Shown here piece by piece: positions 43,732 through 50,711 of a DNA stretch of 64,000 bases. The stretch spans positions 124,001-188,000 of the forward strand of contig JAWMQL010000008.1 in the NCBI GenBank assembly GCA_033283165.1. Reading direction: 5' to 3'. A program made the position numbers and the translations under genes. Below the pieces are notes generated by a model that had not been told where the DNA came from, ran no database searches, and saw only the letters and a program-made list of their open reading frames with translations. The stretch comes from JAWMQL01 sp033283165 (GTDB lineage Bacteria; Pseudomonadota; Gammaproteobacteria; Pseudomonadales; Halieaceae). How positions within the stretch are numbered: position 1 is the first letter of the stretch; every line of letters begins with the position of its first letter.

Positions 43732-44880
43732 ATGGCAGAAGCATACATTGTAGACGCATTACGCACCCCCACCGGGCGCCGCCGCGGCAGCCTCGCCGAA
43801 GTACACGGAGCCGATCTCGGGGCCCACGTGCTGAAGGCCATCGTCGACCGCAACGGCATTCCCGACCAGGATTACGACGATGTCATCTTCGGTTGCCTGG
43901 ATACTGTGGGACCGCTGGCCGGCGATATCGCCCGCACGGCCTGGCTGGCCGCGGGACTCGCGCAGGAGGTGCCGGGTACCACGGTGGACCGCCAATGCGG
44001 CTCGTCGCAGCAGGCAGTCCACTTCGCGGCGCAGGCGATCATGGCCGGCGTCAACGATGTGGTGATTGCGGGCGGGGTCCAGACCATGACCCAGATTCCG
44101 ATTTCCTACGCCATGACCGCGGCTGAGCCGCTGGGCTTCACTGATCCCTTCTCTGGCAGCCAGGGCTGGGTGGCGCGCTACGGTGACGTACCCGTATCCC
44201 AGTTCAGATCGGCCCAGATGATCGCGGACAAGTGGGGCCTGTCGCGCGAGGCAATGGAAGCCTATGCCCTCGAGTCCCACACCCGGGCCCTGAAAGCGAT
44301 AGCTGAAGGTCGTTTCGATCGCGAGGTCGTGCCCATAAACGGCCTGGCCATGGATGAAACGGCGCGCAATACCTCCATGGAAAAGATGGCCGAACTGGAG
44401 CCCCTTGCCGAGGGTGGCACCATCACCGCCGCGGTCTCCAGCCAGACCTGCGACGGCGCCTCTGCCATGTTGATCGTGTCCGAGGACGCGCTGAAGCGAT
44501 ACAACCTGACACCGAGGGCGCGCATTCACCATATGAGCGTTCGTGCCGAGGACCCGATCTGGATGCTGACCGCGCCGATTCCGGCCACCGCGTACGCGAT
44601 GAAGCGCGCCGGCATGACGCTGGATGACATCGACCTGGTGGAGATCAACGAGGCCTTTGCCCCGGTGCCCATGTCCTGGTTGCACGAGACCGGTTATCCA
44701 CATGAGAAAACCAACGTCAACGGCGGCGCTATTGCCCTGGGCCATCCGCTGGGCGCCACCGGCACCAAGTTGATGACCACGCTGCTGCACGAGTTGGAGC
44801 GCAGCGGTGGTCGCTATGGCCTGCAGACCATGTGTGAAGGTGGCGGCCAGGCCAACGTAACCATTATCGAGAGGTTGTAA
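43732..44880 (+). CDS. fadA6: Thiolase FadA6 (steroid C/D-ring pathway)
   Basis: 382 residues; AAGGAG precedes the ATG. Catalytic residues: Cys89 in VDRQCGSSQQ, His in GHPLGATG, Cys in CEGGGQANVTIIERL. The sequence agrees closely, from memory, with mycobacterial FadA6: GDIARTAWLAAGLAQEVPGTTVDRQ, GGVQTMTQIPISYAMT, RYGDVPVSQFR, ARIHHMSVRAEDP. FadA6 releases acetyl-CoA from the product of IpdAB. Two nt before the SDR gene. Confidence 0.93.
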   Translation: MAEAYIVDALRTPTGRRRGSLAEVHGADLGAHVLKAIVDRNGIPDQDYDDVIFGCLDTVGPLAGDIARTAWLAAGLAQEVPGTTVDRQCGSSQQAVHFAAQAIMAGVNDVVIAGGVQTMTQIPISYAMTAAEPLGFTDPFSGSQGWVARYGDVPVSQFRSAQMIADKWGLSREAMEAYALESHTRALKAIAEGRFDREVVPINGLAMDETARNTSMEKMAELEPLAEGGTITAAVSSQTCDGASAMLIVSEDALKRYNLTPRARIHHMSVRAEDPIWMLTAPIPATAYAMKRAGMTLDDIDLVEINEAFAPVPMSWLHETGYPHEKTNVNGGAIALGHPLGATGTKLMTTLLHELERSGGRYGLQTMCEGGGQANVTIIERL

Positions 44881-44882
44881 GC

Positions 44883-45770
44883 ATGAGCGGAATCCTGGAA
44901 GGTCGGGTGGCGATCATAACCGGTGCAGGTGGCGGACTCGGTGCCGCCCATGCCCGGGTATTTGCGTCTGAGGGCTGCGCGGTAATCGTCAACGACATCA
45001 ATATCGATGCGGCTGAATCTGTGGTTGCCGCGATCACGGCGGCCGGCGGCAGGGCAGCGGTCAACAACTCCGACATCACCAACTATGACGACAGCATTGC
45101 CGCGGTACAGCAGGCGGTGGAGGTTTTCGGCGACCTGCACATCGTCCTGAACAACGCGGGCATCAACCGGGATCGCATGTTCGCCTCCATGACCGAGGAG
45201 GAATGGGACGTGATCATGGCCGTGCACCTGAAAGGACATTTCTGTATTACCTCGCACGCGGTCCACTTCTGGCGAGCCCAGGCCAAGGAGGGAAAGGCGG
45301 TGGATGCCCGCATCATCAACACGACCTCCGGTGCCGGCCTGCAGGGCTCGATAGGGCAGTCCAATTACGCGGCGGCCAAGGCCGGTATCGCGGCCCTGAC
45401 CCTGAACCAGGCGGCCGAACTCGGCCGCTACGGGATCACGGCCAACGCCGTGGCGCCCTCCGCCCGCACCGGCATGACCACTGCCGTGCCGGAGATGGCC
45501 GAGCGCATGAAAAAGCCGGAAGACGGCAGCTTCGATCGCTTCGCACCGGAAAACGTGTCCAACCTGCTGGCCTGGCTGGCCTCGCCGGCGGCCGCCGGGG
45601 TCAGTGGCCGGGTGTTTGAGTCTGAGGGAGGGCGTATCTGTATTTGCGACGGCTGGCGCACCACCGAAGGGGTGGATCGCGACTCGGCCTGGGCACCGGC
45701 CGAGATCGGCCAGGCGATGGACGAACTGTTGGCAAAGGAAGTGCCGGCGCAAAAAGTCTGGGGCACCTGA
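44883..45770 (+). CDS. SDR-family 3-hydroxyacyl-CoA dehydrogenase-like protein
   Basis: 295 residues. Cofactor motif TGAGGGLGAAHA (17-28 region), NNAG, catalytic Ser/Tyr/Lys in NTTSGAGLQGSIGQSNYAAAKAG. GRVAIITGAGGGLGAAHARVFA with VIVNDIN resembles the dehydrogenase half of peroxisomal multifunctional enzyme 2 and FabG4-type proteins, pointing to oxidation of a 3-hydroxyacyl-CoA with NAD. The C-terminus is extended (about 40 residues after the fold: ESEGGRICICDGWRTTEGVD). It is placed between fadA6 and the second dehydrogenase pair and likely serves a beta-oxidation step of the pathway. Confidence 0.88.
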   Translation: MSGILEGRVAIITGAGGGLGAAHARVFASEGCAVIVNDINIDAAESVVAAITAAGGRAAVNNSDITNYDDSIAAVQQAVEVFGDLHIVLNNAGINRDRMFASMTEEEWDVIMAVHLKGHFCITSHAVHFWRAQAKEGKAVDARIINTTSGAGLQGSIGQSNYAAAKAGIAALTLNQAAELGRYGITANAVAPSARTGMTTAVPEMAERMKKPEDGSFDRFAPENVSNLLAWLASPAAAGVSGRVFESEGGRICICDGWRTTEGVDRDSAWAPAEIGQAMDELLAKEVPAQKVWGT

Positions 45771-45813
45771 GTGAATCGTCCTCCCGTAGTGAATCGTCAT
45801 TCCGCCGTTCGTC

Positions 45814-45859
45814 GTCATCCCAGCGAATGCTGGGATCCCGGCCTGCGCGGGGATGACGA
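45814..45859. repeat. REP-like composite palindrome upstream of the second dehydrogenase pair
   Basis: A stem ATCCCAGC-GAAT-GCTGGGAT is followed by CCTGCGCGGGGATGACGA, the same 18-mer as in the 43686 element, and the outer GTCATCCC pairs with GGGGATGAC. Two copies of GTGAATCGTC (from 45771 and 45789) lie just before it. Ends 15 nt before the next start codon, just ahead of TAGGAG. Confidence 0.85.
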
Positions 45860-45874
45860 GTAGTAGGAGAAATC

Positions 45875-47044
45875 ATGGAATTCCGATTTACCGAAGAACA
45901 GGAAATGATCCGCGATACCGCGGCGTCCTTCCTGGCGGAAGTCTCCACCAGCGAGGCGGTCCGCGCCGCGATGGCCACGGAACCGGGTTACGACCCCGCG
46001 CTGTGGCAGCGCGTCTGTAGCGAGATGTTCTGGCAGGCGATCCATATTCCCGAAGAGTTCGGCGGCATGGGCCTGGGCTACGTGGAACTGGTGGCCATGC
46101 TGGAGCAGATGGGTCGCCGCCTGTTCTGCTCGCCCTTCTACGCCACCGTGTGCCTGGGGGTCAATGCACTACTGGTGGCGGGCAGTGAAGAACAGCAGGC
46201 GCAGTACCTGCCCCGGATAGTCGAGGGCACCACCGCGACCCTGGCCTGGGCCGGAGCAGCCGGTTACCGGGGTGCCGCCAGCGTGGAGTTGCAGTGCGAG
46301 GCCGAGGGAGACGGCTACCTTCTGGATGGCCGCTGTCGCTACGTTCCAGACGGCCATTCAGCCGAACTCCTGGTGGTCGCCGCGCGGGCACCGGGTAGTG
46401 CTGGCGATCAGGGTATCAGCCTGCTGGTCATGCCCGCGGACACGACCGGAATCGAACGCCGCTGGCTGCCGACCATGGACCAGACCCGCAAGCAGGCCGA
46501 AGTGGTATTCGACCGGGTGCGGGTACCTGCAAGTGCGCTGTTGGGGCCCGCCGGTGAGGGGGGAGCCGCTCTGAACAGAATTCTGGATCTGGCTACCGTC
46601 GCCATTGCCGCCGACCAGGTGGGTGGTGCCCAGCAGTCGCTGGATATCACGGTCGAATATCTCAAGGAGCGGGTCCAGTTCGGTCGGGTGATTGCCTCCT
46701 ACCAGGCGGTGAAGCACAAATGCGCGGACATGATGCTGAAGGCGGAAGCGGCGCGTTCGGCGCTCTATTACGCGGCCTGTATCGCCGATGAAGCCCTGCA
46801 CGGCAGCGCGCTCGGGGAAGAGTTGCCGGAGGCGGCGAGTATCGCCAAGGCCTATTGTTCAGAGGCCTATTTCTTCAACGCCGGCAACGGCATCCAGTTG
46901 CACGGGGGCGTCGGATTCACTGCCGAGTACGATATCCAGCTTTACTTCAAACGCGCCCGCTCCACGGAAGTGTTTCTCGGTGACAGTGCCTGGCACCGGG
47001 AGCGCATTGCCGGGCAGTTACTGGACGGGGAGGCTGTGGCATGA
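45875..47044 (+). CDS. Acyl-CoA dehydrogenase, non-catalytic-type subunit of pair 2 (IpdE2/FadE33-like)
   Basis: 389 residues with TAGGAG 9 nt upstream. FRFTEEQEMIRDTAASFLAEVSTSEAVRAAM at the start; IPEEFGGMGLGYVELVAMLEQMG; FAD-site residues KERVQFGRVIASYQAVKHKCADMML; HGGVGFTAEYDIQLYFKRA at the end. Neither catalytic Glu position is filled (ATVAIAADQ, FTAEYDI), as in the first pair's small partner. Its stop overlaps the ATG of the large subunit gene by 4 nt. In Mycobacterium IpdE1-IpdE2 (FadE30-FadE33) form a heterotetramer in this pathway. Confidence 0.88.
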   Translation: MEFRFTEEQEMIRDTAASFLAEVSTSEAVRAAMATEPGYDPALWQRVCSEMFWQAIHIPEEFGGMGLGYVELVAMLEQMGRRLFCSPFYATVCLGVNALLVAGSEEQQAQYLPRIVEGTTATLAWAGAAGYRGAASVELQCEAEGDGYLLDGRCRYVPDGHSAELLVVAARAPGSAGDQGISLLVMPADTTGIERRWLPTMDQTRKQAEVVFDRVRVPASALLGPAGEGGAALNRILDLATVAIAADQVGGAQQSLDITVEYLKERVQFGRVIASYQAVKHKCADMMLKAEAARSALYYAACIADEALHGSALGEELPEAASIAKAYCSEAYFFNAGNGIQLHGGVGFTAEYDIQLYFKRARSTEVFLGDSAWHRERIAGQLLDGEAVA

Positions 47045-48225
47045 AGCTGAGTTTCAGCGCGGCGGACGAACGGTTCCGCGAGGAAGTGGCCAGCTGGTTG
47101 AAAGACAACCTGTGCGGCGAGTTCGAGCCTGTGCGGGGCCGTGGCGGCCCGGGCGATGAGCACATGTTCGTGGAAGAGCGCAAGGCCTGGGAGCGCAGGC
47201 TGTACCAGGGCGGCTGGACCTGTATCGGCTGGCCCGAGGCCTACGGCGGTCGCGGCGCGAGCATCGAACAGCAGGTGATCTTCAACGAGGAGTACGCCCG
47301 GGCCGGTGGTCCGGGCCGGATCGGCCATATCGGGGAGACCCTTACCGGCCCGACCCTCATCGCCTTCGGAACCGAGGAGCAGAAACAGCGTTTCCTGCCG
47401 GGTATTCTCGAAGGGCGCGAATTCTGGTGCCAGGGCTACTCCGAGCCCAGCGCGGGATCGGACCTGGCTAACGTCAAGACCAAGGCGCGTTTCGACGAGG
47501 CGGCTGGCGGCTGGCGGATCAGCGGCCAGAAGGTGTGGACCTCGCTGGCGCACGAGTCGGACTACTGTTTCGTGATCGCGCGCACCGATCCTGCTTCCGT
47601 GGGCCACAAGGGCCTGGGTTTTTTCCTGGTGGCGATGGACCAGCCCGGGGTGGAGGTGCGCCCTATCGAACAGCTTACCGGGACCTCGGAATTCAACGAG
47701 GTGTTCTTCGACGAGGCGCTATGCGCGGCGGAGGATATCGTCGGCGCACCGGGAGACGGCTGGAAAGTCGCCATGGGCCTGCTGGGTTTCGAGCGCGGTG
47801 TCTCCACCCTGGGCCAGCAGATGCTGTTTCAGAACGAGCTGAACGAAATCGTGCGGGTGGCGCGGGAAAACGGCGCCGCGCGGAACCCGGTTCTGCGCCA
47901 GCGTATCGCCGAGGCCCATATCGGCCTGCGTATCATGCGCTTCAACAGCATGCGCATGTTGTCCGGTGCCGACGGCAGCCTGCAGAAGGAGGCCATGATC
48001 TACAAGCTCTACTGGTCCAGTTGGCACCGTAACCTGGGCAAGCTGGCTATGGACGTGCTTGGCGCGGAAAGCGAGATTCTCGAAGCGGCTCCCTACCAGC
48101 TCAGTCGCCTGCAATCGATGTACCTGTTCACCCGCTCGGACACCATCTACGGCGGCACCAACCAGATTCAACGCAATATCATCGCCGAGCGCGCCCTGGG
48201 CATGCCCCGGGAACCGCGCGGCTAG
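47041..48225 (+). CDS. Acyl-CoA dehydrogenase, catalytic-type subunit of pair 2 (IpdE1/FadE30-like)
   Basis: 394 residues. Strong agreement, from memory, with mycobacterial FadE30: LTCxGWPE-like WTCIGWPEAYGGRGAS, TLIAFGTEEQKQRFLP, WCQGYSEPSAGSDLANV, GQKVWTSLAHESDYCFVIART, GTSEFNEVFFDEA, GAPGDGWKVAMGLLGFERGVSTLGQQ, LYLFTR-like MYLFTRSDTIYGGTNQIQRN. The medium-chain Glu position is Gly (YGGTN), while Glu in FERGVST is present and is the likely base. Translationally coupled to its partner (ATGA). IpdE1-IpdE2 desaturates a ring-C/D CoA ester before ring opening. Confidence 0.9.
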   Translation: MKLSFSAADERFREEVASWLKDNLCGEFEPVRGRGGPGDEHMFVEERKAWERRLYQGGWTCIGWPEAYGGRGASIEQQVIFNEEYARAGGPGRIGHIGETLTGPTLIAFGTEEQKQRFLPGILEGREFWCQGYSEPSAGSDLANVKTKARFDEAAGGWRISGQKVWTSLAHESDYCFVIARTDPASVGHKGLGFFLVAMDQPGVEVRPIEQLTGTSEFNEVFFDEALCAAEDIVGAPGDGWKVAMGLLGFERGVSTLGQQMLFQNELNEIVRVARENGAARNPVLRQRIAEAHIGLRIMRFNSMRMLSGADGSLQKEAMIYKLYWSSWHRNLGKLAMDVLGAESEILEAAPYQLSRLQSMYLFTRSDTIYGGTNQIQRNIIAERALGMPREPRG

Positions 48226-48237
48226 AGGGAGAAGACC

Positions 48238-49029
48238 ATGGCTCTGAAAGAACCACCACCCTACGTACCCGGGCACAATCTGCTGGCCGGCAAATCCGTC
48301 CTGATCACCGCCGCCGCCGGCGCCGGCATCGGTTTTGCCGCGGCGACCCGGGCCGCGGAGGAGGGCGCGCGCGCGGTCATGATCAGCGACATCCACCAGG
48401 GCCGGCTGGAGAAAGCCGTGGCCACCCTGAGGGCAGAGACCGGTCTGGAAGCGGTGTTCGGCAAACTGGCCAATGTCACTGTCGAGGAGGAGGTCCAGGC
48501 ACTGATCGAAGAGGCCGAGCAGCTCATGGGTGGCGTTGACGTGCTGATCAACAACGCCGGCCTCGGCGGCACCAGGCTGCTGGTAGAGATGAGCGACGAC
48601 GAGTGGTCCCGTGTGCTGGATATAACCCTGACCGGCACCATGCGCATGACCCGAGCCATGCTGAAAAAAATGCAGCCCCGGGGTGCCGGCGTAATCGTCA
48701 ACAATGCCTCGGTGCTGGGCTGGCGGGCGCAGAAAGAGCAGTGTCACTACGCCGCCGCCAAGGCCGGCGTGATGGCCCTGACCCGCTGCGCCGCGCTGGA
48801 GGCCGCTGATCACGGGGTGCGCATCAACGCGGTATCGCCCTCCATCGCCTTCCACGAGTTCCTCAAGAAAACCACGCCGATGGCATTGCTGGAGGAACTG
48901 GCAGCGAAGGAGGCTTTCGGGCGCGCGGCGGAGGTGTGGGAAGTCGCCAACGTGATGATGTTCCTGGCGTCGGAATACTCGGGCTACATGACCGGTGAGG
49001 TCGTCTCCTGTTCCAGCCAGAGATCGTAG
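48238..49029 (+). CDS. ipdF: IpdF-type short-chain dehydrogenase (steroid C/D-ring pathway)
   Basis: 263 residues; GAGGGAGAAG precedes the ATG. SDR fold with an unusual cofactor motif TAAAGAGIGFAAATRAAEEG, NNAGLGG, and NNASVLGWRAQKEQCHYAAAKAGVMALTRCAALEA containing the Ser, Tyr and Lys. The stretch VRINAVSPSIAFHEFL and the start PGHNLLAGKSVLITAAAG agree closely with mycobacterial IpdF (Rv3559c), which interconverts a hydroxy/keto group of the HIP-CoA intermediates. Followed by a 335-bp gene-free stretch of palindromes. Confidence 0.93.
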   Translation: MALKEPPPYVPGHNLLAGKSVLITAAAGAGIGFAAATRAAEEGARAVMISDIHQGRLEKAVATLRAETGLEAVFGKLANVTVEEEVQALIEEAEQLMGGVDVLINNAGLGGTRLLVEMSDDEWSRVLDITLTGTMRMTRAMLKKMQPRGAGVIVNNASVLGWRAQKEQCHYAAAKAGVMALTRCAALEAADHGVRINAVSPSIAFHEFLKKTTPMALLEELAAKEAFGRAAEVWEVANVMMFLASEYSGYMTGEVVSCSSQRS

Positions 49030-49364
49030 CTGTATACCGTTGGTCGCGGTGCGGATTGCGATTTTCTGGACACGCCGTGAACCCGTTCGTGGGGGCTCGA
49101 CTGCGGCCGTACCCGAAAACAGGGGCACGCTGTCCTGGCCGCAGACGGTCCTGAAAATCGCAACCCACACCACACCCTCGATATCCAGCGAGTACAGAGT
49201 GAGGTAGAGGGCAGGTGGCTGGATCCTGTGTGCAGGACTGTGTGAGCCATGGATGGCGAACTCAAGCCCCCATGGACGGGTTCACGGCGTGTCCTGCACA
49301 CAGGATCCAGTCGCGTGACCGGTTAAATACAGTGACTATCAGATAACCTGGAGAACCAGTAGTG
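49030..49364. repeat. Gene-free stretch with two large palindromic elements
   Basis: First element: TGCGATTTTCTGGAC (49057-49071) pairs with GTCCTGAAAATCGCA (49148-49162), one mismatch, with CTGCGGCC/GGCCGCAG nested inside. Second: CTGGATCCTGTGTGCAGGAC (49219-49238) pairs perfectly with its inverse at 49291-49310 across 52 bp. The two elements share an inverted 19-mer, GGACACGCCGTGAACCCGT (49068-49086, inverse 49276-49294), so they are related. The sequence type looks like a dispersed intergenic repeat. No transposase or T-run; no coding potential seen. Confidence 0.85.
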
Positions 49365-50567
49365 ATGAGAGAAGCAGTAATTGTAAGTACAGCGCGGACA
49401 CCGATCGGGAAGGCCTTCCGGGGTGCGTTCAACGACACCGAGGCGCCGGCCCTGGGCGGCCATGTGGTGCGGGCAGCGATAGAGCGGGCCGGCATCGACC
49501 CCGGTATGGTGGACGATGTCCTCATTGGCGCTGCGGCGCAGCAGGGCACCCAGGCCTATAACCTGGGCCGACTGTGCGGCATAGCCGGCGGACTGCCGGA
49601 GACAGCCGCCGGCATGACCATGGACCGGCAGTGTTCCTCGGGGCTGATGACTATCGCCACCGCGGCCAAGTCGATCATGTGCAACGAGTACGACGTGGCT
49701 GTGGCCGGCGGCCTGGAATCCATTTCGCTGGTCCAGAACAAACACAAGAATGGCTACCGGGCGGTATCCGAGACCGTGCTGGGGATTTCACCGACAGCCT
49801 ATATCCAGATGATCGAGACCGCCGAGATCGTGTCCGAGCGCTACGGCATCTCCCGCGATGCCCAGGACGAGTACGCCTACCAGAGCCAGATGCGCACGGC
49901 TGCCGCCCAGCAGGCGGGCGCTTTCGACGACGAGATCGTGCCGCTGACCGCGACCAAAGCGGTGTTCAACAAGGAGACAAAGGAGACCACCCATGAGGAG
50001 GTGACCCTGACCCTGGATGAGGGAAACCGTCCCTCCACCACCCTCGAGGGGCTGCAGTCCCTGGAACCGGTGTTTACCGACGGGGCCTTCGTCAAGGAAG
50101 GGCGCTTTATCACGGCCGGGAACGCCTCGCAGCTATCTGACGGCGCCTCTGCCTGCGTGGTCATGGACGGCAGGCTGGCGGAGCAGCGGGGACTGGCGCC
50201 CCTGGGCATTTACCGCGGCCTGGCGGTGGCGGGATGCGCCGCGGACGAAATGGGTATCGGCCCCGTGTTTGCCGTCCCGAAGCTGCTCGAGCGCCATGGG
50301 CTGAAAATCGACGATATCGGCCTGTGGGAACTAAATGAGGCTTTCGCCTGTCAAGTACTGTACTGCCGTGACCAGTTGGGCATCGACAATGACAAGCTCA
50401 ACGTGAACGGTGGTGCGATTGCCATCGGCCACCCCTTTGGGATGAGTGGTGCCCGCATGGTCGGCCACGCCCTGATTGAGGGCAAGCGCCGGGGAGTGAA
50501 GTACGTGGTTATCACCATGTGCATCGGCGGTGGCATGGGAGCTGCCGGCCTGTTCGAGGTAGCCTGA
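49365..50567 (+). CDS. Acetyl-CoA acyltransferase (second thiolase)
   Basis: 400 residues from ATG 49365 (GTG one codon earlier possible). Catalytic residues: Cys in MDRQCSSGLMT, His in GHPFGMSG, Cys in CIGGGMGAAG. The sequence ARTPIGKAFRGAFNDTEAP, GLESISLVQNKH and WELNEAFACQVLYCRDQLG is of the degradative thiolase class and differs clearly from the fadA6 product in the same operon. It probably handles another chain-shortening step of the pathway or general beta-oxidation. It is separated from ipdF by the palindromic stretch, so it may have its own transcription level. Next gene is gspE of the secretion operon. Confidence 0.92.
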   Translation: MREAVIVSTARTPIGKAFRGAFNDTEAPALGGHVVRAAIERAGIDPGMVDDVLIGAAAQQGTQAYNLGRLCGIAGGLPETAAGMTMDRQCSSGLMTIATAAKSIMCNEYDVAVAGGLESISLVQNKHKNGYRAVSETVLGISPTAYIQMIETAEIVSERYGISRDAQDEYAYQSQMRTAAAQQAGAFDDEIVPLTATKAVFNKETKETTHEEVTLTLDEGNRPSTTLEGLQSLEPVFTDGAFVKEGRFITAGNASQLSDGASACVVMDGRLAEQRGLAPLGIYRGLAVAGCAADEMGIGPVFAVPKLLERHGLKIDDIGLWELNEAFACQVLYCRDQLGIDNDKLNVNGGAIAIGHPFGMSGARMVGHALIEGKRRGVKYVVITMCIGGGMGAAGLFEVA

Positions 50568-50638
50568 GGAGACCTGCCTCGAGGCGGCGCCTGCGCGCCC
50601 CGTTCACCCCTCTCGCTCCACCGGTGGCGGCCCGGCGG

Positions 50639-50649
50639 TGTGGTACACT
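50639..50649 (+). promoter_or_regulatory. Candidate extended -10 promoter of the type II secretion operon
   Basis: TGTGGTACACT ends 62 nt before gspE. It differs by one base from the elements ahead of nadA and fabV. A palindrome CCACCGGTGG lies just upstream (50618-50627). Confidence 0.45.
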
Positions 50650-50711
50650 GCCGGCACACCGGGCGGCGGCGCCAGTGCCTCGCAGCCCGAGAAAAACTGG
50701 ACTGGGGTGAT

